Made by a program: the position numbers and the translations under genes. From Flavicella sp042091695 (lineage in GTDB: Bacteria; Bacteroidota; Bacteroidia; Flavobacteriales; Flavobacteriaceae): 64,000 nucleotides of DNA. Shown here piece by piece: positions 54,339 to 62,582 of this stretch; within the stretch, counting starts at the first letter, position 1; the number at the start of each line of letters is the position of its first letter. The stretch is from positions 17,047 through 81,046 of the forward strand of contig JBELHA010000003.1 of NCBI GenBank assembly GCA_042091695.1. Reading direction: 5' to 3'. A model generated the notes under the pieces. It was not told the origin of the DNA and did no database searches. It saw nothing but the letters and a program-made list of their open reading frames with translations.

Positions 54339-55463
54339 TTAGTGTCCACCAAAAGCATATTGCAATCCTGTAGTCACTACAAAAGTACTTTTCATTTGGA
54401 TTCCATTGACATCTTGAAAGACAGGAAGCCCTGCTTCAATTTGAAAACGCAATCCTTTTAGGCTTCCCTTGAATACCCCGTAATTGAGTCCTAACAAAAG
54501 ATCTAATTGTTGTTTTCCAGTATTGTTTGTATTGAATACCGGAGACATCATTGTATTCATAAAGGATGCATCTTTTCCTTCTATAGCTGCACTATGTTTA
54601 TAATTGGCACGCAAAGAAGTACTCAAAGCAGGATTGAATGCATAGGCTGTCCAAAAAGTGGCATGTACCTGATTGCCCAAAGTATAGTCTTCAGAGTTTG
54701 TTCCCAAACGAGTAAGATAATTGGCTTGAACCCCATAAGAAGCGTTTTCATATTGTTTGAGATAGGTAGTTCCCAAATTTAAATCCCAAGTTCCCGACCC
54801 CAATTGCATGGCATAGCCCAAACGTTGTTCGTTACTTGAAGACATGTCCATTCCCATATCCATCGCTGCAATTTCTTTGATTGACCCTACTGGTATAAAA
54901 GCGGTTATATTTACATGCATCGCCCGTCTATTTCTATTGAAGAATTGGTACAAGGCACCTAGCTTCAAATCACCAAATCCCATTGATCCCATCTGTGACG
55001 AAGTGGTTTCCATAGGTATAGACATTGCTGAGCGCATCATTGTCATGTCTGAATGTGTATGCATGTGTGTGTCCATCTTTAATGATTCCATAGTATTGTC
55101 TCTATAAGAAGTCATTGCCAACAAGGTAAGTTTGTCACTAGGTGCAAACATCACACCAAACATGTGCATTTGCATTTTCATAAACTGAGGCGCAGCGTGG
55201 TACTGCTCTAAAATTGTTGCATTTGAAACTTCAGAACCTCCTTGTAAGTTTGCTTTCATTTCCATGTGCATCATACGGTAAGAAAACATAAACTCTCCTT
55301 TGTGGTGAACATGGTCAGCCATAACTCCCATTGGAGCGTGACCGTCTGCCCTACTTGAGGTCCACCTTATATTTTTTTCAGAGGTATCGGCTCTGTTTTG
55401 TGCTATTAGTATTTGTTGCCCTATTGAGAACAAGGCTATTGTAAAAATCCATTTAAAATTCAT
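54339..55463 (-). CDS. Met/His-rich outer-membrane barrel-like protein, probably metal-related
   Basis: 374 residues with a signal peptide (near ILIAQN). By my count about 34 residues are methionine, many in clusters with histidine: DHVHHKGEF, RMMHMEMK, MKMQMHM, DTHMHTHSDMTMM, MDMGMDM. The rest is barrel-like, with amphipathic strands and a C-terminal FVVTTGLQYAFGGH. Met/His clusters bind copper or silver in periplasmic carriers. It is likely an outer-membrane protein for copper or similar metal. No known metal ATPase or sensor is next to it. A small Cys/His protein lies upstream on the same strand. Confidence 0.66.
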   Translation of the reverse strand: MNFKWIFTIALFSIGQQILIAQNRADTSEKNIRWTSSRADGHAPMGVMADHVHHKGEFMFSYRMMHMEMKANLQGGSEVSNATILEQYHAAPQFMKMQMHMFGVMFAPSDKLTLLAMTSYRDNTMESLKMDTHMHTHSDMTMMRSAMSIPMETTSSQMGSMGFGDLKLGALYQFFNRNRRAMHVNITAFIPVGSIKEIAAMDMGMDMSSSNEQRLGYAMQLGSGTWDLNLGTTYLKQYENASYGVQANYLTRLGTNSEDYTLGNQVHATFWTAYAFNPALSTSLRANYKHSAAIEGKDASFMNTMMSPVFNTNNTGKQQLDLLLGLNYGVFKGSLKGLRFQIEAGLPVFQDVNGIQMKSTFVVTTGLQYAFGGH

Positions 55464-55565
55464 TACTGTGTGTTTGAAATATCCTTGCGTTCTATTTTTT
55501 TAACAGGGATAAAAATTAAGTAAAGTATTATACCCCATGACATAACAATTTTAGTGAAGATATAT

Positions 55566-55573
55566 CAAAGGTA
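55566..55573 (-). promoter_or_regulatory. -7 box of the Met/His-rich gene
   Basis: Minus strand TACCTTTG, exact match. It gives a leader of about 100 nt. The gene therefore may be transcribed alone or with the upstream Cys/His gene. Confidence 0.42.
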
Positions 55574-55607
55574 TAATGCAATTTGGTTGAAAAACCGTGT
55601 GTATGAA

Positions 55608-56000
55608 TTAGGATAAAATGGGTGGTCTAAAAAGACTTTCTTGTTCATATTGAACTGCACTATGATAATCGTTCCAATATAGTTTTGAAATATGTTGCAC
55701 ATAGCCCTCTAATAAAAAAGGAGTATTAAGCGGCGCTACAGGGTATTTGCTCAAATCTATTTGTGGTAACTGATTCTCGTGCTGGTGTTGGTGCTGTGTA
55801 ATTGAAGAAAAAGTAGCGAATTCTTTGGCCAAATAACACTTCCCATTACAGGCCATTGTTGGCTTGTCTCTGTTTTCACAAAGTACAGTAACAATATAAT
55901 CTTGATTGGCATAATACTCCAATATGGGAATTAGGGGTCGCATCATTGCAACACCGTACAAAACATAAAAAAATAGTGCTATAAACTCCTTTTTCATCAT
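55608..56000 (-). CDS. Small exported or anchored protein with CxxxC and HxHxH motifs
   Basis: 130 residues (an MM start; ATG 55997 is equally possible). A hydrophobic N-terminal segment (about 6-28) could be a signal or anchor. After it come Cys41, Cys51 and Cys55 in VLCENRDKPTMACNGKC, and a histidine run (His70, 72, 74 in QHQHQHE). These are candidate metal ligands. I do not recognise a named family. It lies 144 bp upstream of the Met/His-rich gene on the same strand. The pair is likely to handle the same metal, by inference. Confidence 0.6.
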   Translation of the reverse strand: MMKKEFIALFFYVLYGVAMMRPLIPILEYYANQDYIVTVLCENRDKPTMACNGKCYLAKEFATFSSITQHQHQHENQLPQIDLSKYPVAPLNTPFLLEGYVQHISKLYWNDYHSAVQYEQESLFRPPILS

Positions 56001-56015
56001 CGATTATCAATGGTA

Positions 56016-56046
56016 CAAAACTACTACTTAAAATCTTTACAAAAAA
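56016..56046 (-). promoter_or_regulatory. Promoter of the Cys/His small protein
   Basis: Minus strand: TTTTTTG (56046-56040), 16-bp spacer, exact TAGTTTTG (56023-56016). Leader about 11 nt. Confidence 0.5.
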
Positions 56047-56088
56047 TAGTTTCAATCTAATTTAGTGCAAACAAGGGTAAGTATTATT

Positions 56089-56982
56089 CTAAAGAACCTG
56101 TCCCAAACCAAATAAAATCGAAAACAACAGGGTGCTCAAAGCGAGCTTTTTTAATTCTGGATCCAGATCTTTAGGAATTTGGTTGGTATAGACTGTTTTA
56201 AAATGAACTGCGATCGGAATAAAGGCAATCGTGAATAAAAATTGAGTCGGCGAATGATAATCACCTATGACATAAACCGTAGCAGTCACGAAAGAAAGTA
56301 CTAACAGCGCATAGTGGTATCTTTTGGCCCATGAAGCTCCCATTTTAACCACCAGTGTATTTTTATTAGCGAGTATATCAGAAGCACGATCTCTCATGTT
56401 ATTTAAGTTCAAGACTCCTACACTCAACAAACCAATTGAAAAAGCAGGTAAGAAAGCTGTTTTATCAAATTCATGTGTGTACAAAAACAAACATCCTACG
56501 ACACTCAACAATCCAAAAAAAAGAAATACAAAAACATCTCCAAAACCACTATATCCATATGCATTTTTACCCATGGTATATTTTACGGCGGCTATGATGC
56601 TCGCTATTCCAAGAAAAAAGAAAAGCAGTGAATAGGCAAAATCTTCCAAGCCAAAAGCTGCGTAAATCAAACCGATTGCAGTACCTAAAGTAATGGTTGT
56701 AGTAAGGTAAATTGCACGTAACATTTCTCGGGGAGAAATAGCGCCACTTTGCAAGGCTCTTTGGGGACCTACGCGTGTTTCGTTGTCAGTACCTTTGACA
56801 CCGTCACCGTAGTCATTCGCAAAATTGGAAAGCACCTGGAATCCAATCGTTGTAAGTACTGCCAATATAAAAGTTAAAATATCAAAGAAATCTTTTGAAA
56901 CAGCCAAAAAACCTGCCAAAAATATCCCTGATAAAGAAAGTGGTAATGTACGTAGTCGAGCTGCTTGCAACCAATGTTTCAT
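56089..56982 (-). CDS. menA: 1,4-Dihydroxy-2-naphthoate polyprenyltransferase
   Basis: 297 residues, about eight membrane helices. The UbiA-type aspartate motif is NFANDYGDGVKGTD, and the second is NNMRDRASDILANKNT. It joins the polyprenyl tail to DHNA to make demethylmenaquinone in the cytoplasmic membrane. menC and menE are about 8-11 kb to the left. Start is 52 bp past the mnmA stop on the same strand, so the pair may be cotranscribed. Confidence 0.94.
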   Translation of the reverse strand: MKHWLQAARLRTLPLSLSGIFLAGFLAVSKDFFDILTFILAVLTTIGFQVLSNFANDYGDGVKGTDNETRVGPQRALQSGAISPREMLRAIYLTTTITLGTAIGLIYAAFGLEDFAYSLLFFFLGIASIIAAVKYTMGKNAYGYSGFGDVFVFLFFGLLSVVGCLFLYTHEFDKTAFLPAFSIGLLSVGVLNLNNMRDRASDILANKNTLVVKMGASWAKRYHYALLVLSFVTATVYVIGDYHSPTQFLFTIAFIPIAVHFKTVYTNQIPKDLDPELKKLALSTLLFSILFGLGQVL

Positions 56983-57034
56983 ATATTTTTATCTATTCGT
57001 TTGTAAGACCTTTTTAAGAGGTATCAGTTATTTA

Positions 57035-58222
57035 TTATGAGATAACACCAGAGCCTAATAATTCATCGTCTGCATACCAAGCGACAAATTGCCCTTCAGT
57101 AATAGCAGATTGAGGGTTTTCAAATGATACATACATTCCGTTTTTAACTTTATATAGCGTTGCTTTCTCTAGGGTTTGACGGTAGCGAATTCTTGCGGCA
57201 ACATCCATATGTTCTCCTTCATGTAAAGATAAATCTTCACGAATCCAATGCAATTCTTCATTAGTCACAAACAATACCTTTCTATACAATCCTGGGTGGT
57301 TTTTTCCCTCTCCAGTATAAATCACGTTTTCAACCACATCAGTCTCTATGACAAATAGAGGTTCTACAGTTCCCCCAACAGCCAAACCTTTGCGTTGTCC
57401 TTTGGTGAAATAATGGGCGCCTTGATGTTTTGCTACTGTTTTTCCTAGAGAAGTATTGTAGTCGTATTTTTGTGCATAAAAAGCCAATTCAGCTTCCTTA
57501 TTTTCAAAAGCGGGTATTTCTCTGTTGTAGATTGCTGCTTCATTTGGAATTGTCACAATCACTCCCTCTTTAGGTTGTAATTTTTGTTGTAAGAATTCAG
57601 GAAGTCTCACTTTACCAATAAAACATAGGCCTTGAGAATCTTTTTTATCTGCTGTAATCAGATCCATTTCTTTTGCAATATCCCTAACTTGTGGTTTGGT
57701 CAATTCACCAATAGGAAAAAGCGCTTTTGCCAATTGTTTTTGCGAGAGCTGACACAAGAAATAGGATTGGTCTTTATTGCTATCTTTACCAGCTAAGAGT
57801 TGGTGTATTTCTTTGTCATCTTTTTGAAAAGTTGTCTTTCTACAGTAATGACCTGTAGCGACAAAATCTGCTCCTAAATCTAAGGCGATGTCCATAAATA
57901 CATCAAACTTAATTTCTCTGTTGCACAAAACATCAGGATTTGGGGTTCTTCCCATTTCGTATTCGCGAAACATATAATCGACAATTCTATCTTTATACTG
58001 CTCGCTTAAGTCGACAACTTGAAATGGGATTCCTAGCTTTTCTGCAACTAACATCGCATCATTACTATCTTCTAACCAAGGACATTCGTTCGATATCGTC
58101 ACTGAGTCATCATGCCAATTTTTCATAAACAAGCCGATAACTTCATACCCTTGTTTTTTAAGAAGATAAGCAGCTACACTGCTATCAACACCTCCGGAAA
58201 GACCAACTACAACACGTTTCAT
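57035..58222 (-). CDS. mnmA: tRNA-specific 2-thiouridylase
   Basis: 395 residues. The PP-loop is GLSGGVDSSVAAYLL (8-22); the catalytic cysteines are in NPDVLCNREIKF and SQGLCFIG, the disulfide pair of the family; FTKGQRKGL and the C-terminal beta-barrel follow. It thiolates U34 of Lys, Glu and Gln tRNAs. It has its own promoter 20-27 bp upstream and probably leads into menA. Confidence 0.96.
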   Translation of the reverse strand: MKRVVVGLSGGVDSSVAAYLLKKQGYEVIGLFMKNWHDDSVTISNECPWLEDSNDAMLVAEKLGIPFQVVDLSEQYKDRIVDYMFREYEMGRTPNPDVLCNREIKFDVFMDIALDLGADFVATGHYCRKTTFQKDDKEIHQLLAGKDSNKDQSYFLCQLSQKQLAKALFPIGELTKPQVRDIAKEMDLITADKKDSQGLCFIGKVRLPEFLQQKLQPKEGVIVTIPNEAAIYNREIPAFENKEAELAFYAQKYDYNTSLGKTVAKHQGAHYFTKGQRKGLAVGGTVEPLFVIETDVVENVIYTGEGKNHPGLYRKVLFVTNEELHWIREDLSLHEGEHMDVAARIRYRQTLEKATLYKVKNGMYVSFENPQSAITEGQFVAWYADDELLGSGVIS

Positions 58223-58241
58223 TTCGTAAATTTTAAGGCGA

Positions 58242-58249
58242 CAAAGATA
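58242..58249 (-). promoter_or_regulatory. -7 box of mnmA
   Basis: Minus strand TATCTTTG, exact match; leader about 15 nt. Confidence 0.45.
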
Positions 58250-58276
58250 CGCATTTGTATTGTAAAAAAGAATGAA

Positions 58277-59020
58277 TTAGTTCGAAGCGCTATTTTGTCT
58301 CATTTTAATACGTTCCAACATCACTTTATAAGGAATTGGTGCTCTTTCTTTCTTTTTATTGGGTTGTACTATCTTTTGAAGTTTTCCATCCAAATAAAGC
58401 TTCCAATCTCCAACTTTTTTCCCATTGATATAGTAACCATTTTCAAGAATAACCCCGTTGTTGTCATAATAAAACACTTCACCGTTAATTTTTCCTTCAA
58501 AATACGGAATCTTGGACACTAACTGACCTAAATCGGTATATCGTATGCTATTTCCATGCATAATACCATTTTTGTAATTTATTTCCTCAGTAAGGGAACC
58601 GTCTCTATAAAATATTTTAACTGGACCGTGAAAAACTCCGTCTTTGTAGTTCTCCTCTAGTACAATTCGCTTACCATTTGGACCGTAATACAACCATTTA
58701 CCCACATGTACTTTACCTAGCATTTTACCTTCACTTTCTAATATTCCTGCTCTGGTATAAAACCGAACGGAACAAACAAGATTGTCCTTCGTGAATTCCT
58801 TTATCAAATAAGGGGTGGTGTTGTTATATTCCGAAAAAAAATAGAACACACCGACTTCTTTGTCTTTTTCAAACTGACCTTTGTAACGGTAATTTCCATT
58901 GACGTACTTACGCTCCCACTTACCGGTTTTCAATCCATTTTCATCAAATTGATTGACTTTTGATTGGCCGTGAATAGGTAGGACTGCATAAAAGAACAAG
59001 AGTAATAGTGGGAATTTCAT
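58277..59020 (-). CDS. Exported MORN/YwqK-repeat protein
   Basis: 247 residues with a signal peptide (near PIHGQS). At least eight short repeats with G-x-W/Y cores (TGKWERKYVNGNYRYKG, VGKWLYYGPNG, FHGPVKIFYRDGS, MHGNSIRYTDLG, INGEVFYYDNNG, VGDWKLYLDG) form a flat beta sheet. Databases often call this family a YwqK antitoxin, but no toxin partner is adjacent, so that name is not used here. Likely periplasmic or lipid-associated scaffold; function unknown. Confidence 0.85.
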   Translation of the reverse strand: MKFPLLLLFFYAVLPIHGQSKVNQFDENGLKTGKWERKYVNGNYRYKGQFEKDKEVGVFYFFSEYNNTTPYLIKEFTKDNLVCSVRFYTRAGILESEGKMLGKVHVGKWLYYGPNGKRIVLEENYKDGVFHGPVKIFYRDGSLTEEINYKNGIMHGNSIRYTDLGQLVSKIPYFEGKINGEVFYYDNNGVILENGYYINGKKVGDWKLYLDGKLQKIVQPNKKKERAPIPYKVMLERIKMRQNSASN

Positions 59021-59046
59021 GAGGGTAATTTATTTTCATAGTTCTG

Positions 59047-59054
59047 CAAATATA
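59047..59054 (-). promoter_or_regulatory. -7 box of the MORN-repeat gene
   Basis: Minus strand TATATTTG, exact match; leader about 22 nt. Confidence 0.42.
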
Positions 59055-59081
59055 AATACTCCGAAGCTAATCTACCATAAA

Positions 59082-60083
59082 TCAATGCATTATTTTAAAC
59101 AGTAACTCTTTCAATATATCATGTTGAGACAAATTACCACCTACTCCCTTGCTTGTAACATCTGCTTCTCTAAGATATGTTATAATTTTTGACACTTTTC
59201 GCATCGGATAGTTTCTAGCAGCTAGCACATAGTCATCAACAAAATAGGGATTGACGCCTAGACTCTTGGCTACATTTGATTTTGACTTATCATTGAGACC
59301 ATGGTAAATAAGTAATTGAACAAAGAAAGAGTTCAATAATGCGATGGTCATCACCAATGGATTTTTTTTGGGATTATTAGAAAAATAAGTGACTATTTGA
59401 TTGGCCTTAGCAATACTTTTGTTTCCAAGTGCTTTTCGCAATTCAAAATTATTAAAGTCCTTGCTGATACCAATATTCTTTTCGATATGGTCAGCATTCA
59501 AAATAGTTCCTTTGGGTGCAATAAGCATGAGTTTGTCCAATTCATTGCTAATTTTTCCCATATCTACTCCCAAAAACTCAACGAGCATTTGAGATGCTTT
59601 GGGTTCCATTTGATATCCTTTTCCGTTCAATACCTTTCGGATCCAATCTGCAACTTGATTTTCATACAAACGTTTGCTTTCATAAACAACGCCAATTTTT
59701 GAAGCCAATTTCAAAATCTTTTTACGTTTGTCTATTTTTTTATACTTGTAATTGATGACCAAAACGGTGCTAGGCTGGTAATTTTCAAGATAGGCCGCCA
59801 AGTTTTCAATACTTTTCCCTAAATCTTGTGCTTCCTTGACGATTACAACGGTTTTTTCAGCCATCATTGGAAAGCGTTTCGCATTGGCCACAATATCGTC
59901 AACAGTAATATCTCTTCCGTATAGAACCACTTGATTGAAGCCTTTTTCTTCCTCAGAGAGTACATTTGCTTCAATAAAATCAGAAATTTTATCAATATAA
60001 TATGCCTCCTCTCCCATCAAGATATAAACCGGTTTGGTATTGCCACTTTTGATATCAGAAACTATATGATTTATTTCGTTCAT
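59082..60083 (-). CDS. holA: DNA polymerase III delta subunit
   Basis: 333 residues from ATG 60083 (MNEINHIVSDIKSGN); an upstream ATG at 60122 would add 13 residues that do not fit the family. Typical features are PVYILMGEEAYYIDKISDFIE, AKRFPMMAEKTVVIVKEAQ, and the C-terminal helical domain. Delta opens the beta sliding clamp as part of the clamp loader. Divergent from the HsdR_N-type gene with 88 bp between starts. Confidence 0.93.
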   Translation of the reverse strand: MNEINHIVSDIKSGNTKPVYILMGEEAYYIDKISDFIEANVLSEEEKGFNQVVLYGRDITVDDIVANAKRFPMMAEKTVVIVKEAQDLGKSIENLAAYLENYQPSTVLVINYKYKKIDKRKKILKLASKIGVVYESKRLYENQVADWIRKVLNGKGYQMEPKASQMLVEFLGVDMGKISNELDKLMLIAPKGTILNADHIEKNIGISKDFNNFELRKALGNKSIAKANQIVTYFSNNPKKNPLVMTIALLNSFFVQLLIYHGLNDKSKSNVAKSLGVNPYFVDDYVLAARNYPMRKVSKIITYLREADVTSKGVGGNLSQHDILKELLFKIMH

Positions 60084-60140
60084 TCTTATTTGATACTTTA
60101 ATTTCGATTCATAACGAACCAATTGCTTGGATGCTATTTT

Positions 60141-60167
60141 TTGCTTGCTTTAAAAACAGTAGTTTTG
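60141..60167 (+). promoter_or_regulatory. Promoter of the HsdR_N-type gene, abutting its ATG
   Basis: TTG at 60141-60143, 16-bp spacer, exact TAGTTTTG at 60160-60167. Only 4 bases separate the box from ATG 60172, so the mRNA may be leaderless. Confidence 0.5.
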
Positions 60168-60171
60168 TAAC

Positions 60172-60615
60172 ATGACAGAGTTGAACCTTCCTCCTTACAA
60201 CTACAAATTCAAAAGTAGCGAAAATAAGCGATTCATATTTGATACTATTCGAAAAAAATTTATGGTCTTAACTCCTGAGGAATGGGTACGTCAGCATTTT
60301 GTTCACTATTTGATTCGTTACAAAAAATATCCAGTTTCTTTGATTGCAATTGAAAAACAACTGACTGTAAACGGCTTAAAAAAAAGAACCGATATCCTAG
60401 TGTTTGACAAAAAAGGAAACCCTGATATTATTGTTGAATGTAAGGCCCCTAAAATACCAATTGATCAAAGTACCTTTGACCAGATTGCACGTTACAATTT
60501 AAGACTAAATGCAAAATATTTAATTGTAACCAACGGACTGCAACATTTTTACTGTCAAATGGACTTTAAAAATGAACGCTATGTTTTTTTAGAAAACATA
60601 CCTGATTATTCTTAA
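60172..60615 (+). CDS. Lone type I restriction HsdR N-terminal-domain protein
   Basis: 147 residues. The PD-(D/E)xK nuclease fold of HsdR_N is complete: the metal acid is in RTDILVFD (Asp), the E-x-K in IIVECKAPK, and a conserved glutamine pair is in FDQIARYNLRL. No HsdM, HsdS or helicase gene is near, and the protein is only the nuclease domain. It is divergent from holA, so a DNA-repair or replication link is possible but is inference. A promoter abuts the start. Confidence 0.82.
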   Translation: MTELNLPPYNYKFKSSENKRFIFDTIRKKFMVLTPEEWVRQHFVHYLIRYKKYPVSLIAIEKQLTVNGLKKRTDILVFDKKGNPDIIVECKAPKIPIDQSTFDQIARYNLRLNAKYLIVTNGLQHFYCQMDFKNERYVFLENIPDYS

Positions 60616-60648
60616 AAACAGGTGTCAAAATTTAACAGATTCAAACGG

Positions 60649-60676
60649 TTTGTAAGTATTAAAAAAAGTATGTTTG
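60649..60676 (+). promoter_or_regulatory. Promoter of the family 2 glycosyltransferase
   Basis: TTTG at 60649-60652, 16-bp spacer, exact TATGTTTG at 60669-60676. Leader about 26 nt. Confidence 0.5.
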
Positions 60677-60706
60677 CAGCGGTTTAAGAAACAAAGAATT
60701 TAGAAA

Positions 60707-61699
60707 ATGAAAATCGCAGTAGTTATATTGAATTGGAATGGAAAAAAGTTACTACAAGACTTTCTTCCTTCTGTAGTTGCTTTTAGCAAAGAGGCTACTG
60801 TGTATGTTGCAGACAATGCATCAACTGATGATTCGGTTCCTTTTATATTGGAGCATTTCCCCAGTGTAAAGATCATTCAAAATAAAGTTAATGGTGGTTT
60901 TGCAAAAGGCTACAACGATGCCTTGCAAAAGATAGATGCAGAAGTTTACGCTTTGGTAAATTCGGATGTTGAAGTCAGTGAAAATTGGCTAGTTCCAATT
61001 ATTGAAGCTTTCGAAGCTTCAAAAGACATTGGGATTATTCAGCCTAAAATACTAGATTACAATAATAAAAGTACATTTGAATACGCAGGAGCAGCTGGAG
61101 GTTTTATAGACATGTTAGGATATCCTTATTGTAGAGGACGTATTTTTCAGTCTCTAGAAAAAGACACACAACAATACAATGACAGCATACCTATAGATTG
61201 GGCTTCTGGAGCTTGTTTTTTCATACGTTCAGAAATTTATCACGAATTGGAGGGCTTTGATGAGGACTTTTTTGCACATCAAGAAGAAATTGATTTGTGC
61301 TGGAGAGCAAGAAACAAGGGACATCAAATAACGTATATTGGTACATCAACGGTATACCATGTAGGAGGTGCTACCCTGAACGAAGCTAATTCTTTTAAGA
61401 CGTTTTTAAATTTTAGAAATAGTCTTTTTTCCCTTTTAAAAAACTTACCATCACATAAAATACCCTTCTTAATTTTTACACGCATGGTCTTAGATGGAGT
61501 TGCTGCAGTCCGTTTTGTGGTACAATTAAAAATACCACATGCCTATGCCATCCTTAAAGCACATATGAGTTTTTATAAAAACATGTCAAGAATGTACTCC
61601 AAAAGAAATGCTTTGGATTACAAAAAAGAGTATAAAGTTATAAGTATTGTTTGGAGTTACTTCGCACAAAATATTACAACATATAACAAACTAAAATAA
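60707..61699 (+). CDS. Glycosyltransferase family 2
   Basis: 330 residues, GT-A fold. VVILNWNGKKLLQDFLPSV opens it, VADNASTDDSV is the nucleotide motif, ALVNSDVEVSENWL supplies the metal-binding aspartate, and WASGACFFIRSEIYHELEGFDEDFFAHQEEID carries the acceptor-side ED region (read here as GACFFIRSEIYHELEGFD and DFFAHQEEIDLCWR). Resembles rhamnosyl or dolichol-phosphate type transferases; sugar not known. A membrane-associated C-terminal segment is likely (about 245-290). Converges with the TsaC-like gene, 9 bp between stops. Confidence 0.9.
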   Translation: MKIAVVILNWNGKKLLQDFLPSVVAFSKEATVYVADNASTDDSVPFILEHFPSVKIIQNKVNGGFAKGYNDALQKIDAEVYALVNSDVEVSENWLVPIIEAFEASKDIGIIQPKILDYNNKSTFEYAGAAGGFIDMLGYPYCRGRIFQSLEKDTQQYNDSIPIDWASGACFFIRSEIYHELEGFDEDFFAHQEEIDLCWRARNKGHQITYIGTSTVYHVGGATLNEANSFKTFLNFRNSLFSLLKNLPSHKIPFLIFTRMVLDGVAAVRFVVQLKIPHAYAILKAHMSFYKNMSRMYSKRNALDYKKEYKVISIVWSYFAQNITTYNKLK

Positions 61700-61708
61700 A
61701 ATACCTTT

Positions 61709-62329
61709 TTATAATATATCGAGACTTCCCTTTCCTTCTCTTATAACTTCAGGCATATCCCCTGTTAAATCAATAATTGTTGAGGCTAGATTGTCTCCAT
61801 AACCACCGTCAATCACAATATCCACGATACCTTTCCATTTTTCGTAAATAAGTTCAGGGTCTGTGGTATACTCTAATAACGCATCTTCATCATGAATGGA
61901 AGTAGATACGATAGGATTCCCCAATAAATTCACCAATTCAATTGCTATTTCATTGTCAGGTATACGAATACCAACTGTCTTCTTATGTTTAAAACTATTG
62001 GGAAGTGTTTTACTACCAGGTAAAATAAAAGTATAAGCCCCAGGTAGTGCTCTTTTTAGTAGTTTAAATGTTGTAGAATCTATCTGTTTGACATGATCAG
62101 AAAGGTTACTCAAATCTTTACACACAAATGAAAAGTGTGCTTTTTCAAGCTTTATTCCTTTTATTTTAGCAATTTTCTGTACCGCTTTGGCATTGCTAAT
62201 ATCACATCCCAATCCATAAACAGTGTCTGTTGGATAAATAACTAAACCACCGCGCTTGAGAACAGCGACAACTTTTTGAATCAGTCGTGGGCTGATATTT
62301 TCTTTATAAATCTTTATGAGCTCTGCCAT
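61709..62329 (-). CDS. L-threonylcarbamoyladenylate synthase, YrdC/Sua5 family
   Basis: 206 residues, the YrdC domain only (no Sua5 C-terminal domain). GGLVIYPTDTVYGLGCD, KAVQKIAKIKGI, LPGAYTFILPG, VGIRIPDNEIAIEL and the Ser/Thr cluster NPIVSTSIHDED are all typical. It makes threonylcarbamoyl-AMP, the substrate of TsaD, which is encoded at 20306-21340. A promoter box lies 16-23 bp upstream of the ATG. Confidence 0.9.
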   Translation of the reverse strand: MAELIKIYKENISPRLIQKVVAVLKRGGLVIYPTDTVYGLGCDISNAKAVQKIAKIKGIKLEKAHFSFVCKDLSNLSDHVKQIDSTTFKLLKRALPGAYTFILPGSKTLPNSFKHKKTVGIRIPDNEIAIELVNLLGNPIVSTSIHDEDALLEYTTDPELIYEKWKGIVDIVIDGGYGDNLASTIIDLTGDMPEVIREGKGSLDIL

Positions 62330-62344
62330 GTAGTACCTTTTTCA

Positions 62345-62352
62345 CAAATATA
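62345..62352 (-). promoter_or_regulatory. -7 box of the TsaC/YrdC gene
   Basis: Minus strand TATATTTG, exact match; leader about 11 nt. The rest of the 253-bp gap to DUF1853 shows nothing else I can identify. Confidence 0.45.
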
Positions 62353-62582
62353 CACAATATCAGTGTTCAAAACTGAGGAAAACACTAGATAAATCATAAA
62401 TTTAAGCTTTCATCCTTCACAGAAAAAACTTCATTGGATTTAAAAATTTGCACTACATACTGACAAAAACTAAAACATTTTAATTGATGTTATAGAAAGT
62501 AAAAAAGGATAGAAGTTAGTCCTAAGAGTTAATATTGAGTAACTTTAACATTCATTTAAAAATTAATAGAAGAACTCCTTGC

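Noticed and set aside
58277..59020. YwqK-type protein as part of a toxin-antitoxin pair
   Set aside because: No toxin gene is adjacent, the protein has a signal peptide, and the repeats are ordinary MORN-like repeats.
60084..60122. ATG 60122 as the holA start
   Set aside because: The 13 extra residues do not fit the family; MNEINHIVSDIK is the usual start.
60172..60615. A type I restriction-modification system
   Set aside because: Only the HsdR N-terminal domain exists; no HsdM, HsdS or helicase.
62535..62582. TTG 62535 as the DUF1853 start
   Set aside because: It overlaps a probable promoter element TAACTTTA; ATG 62583 is more likely.
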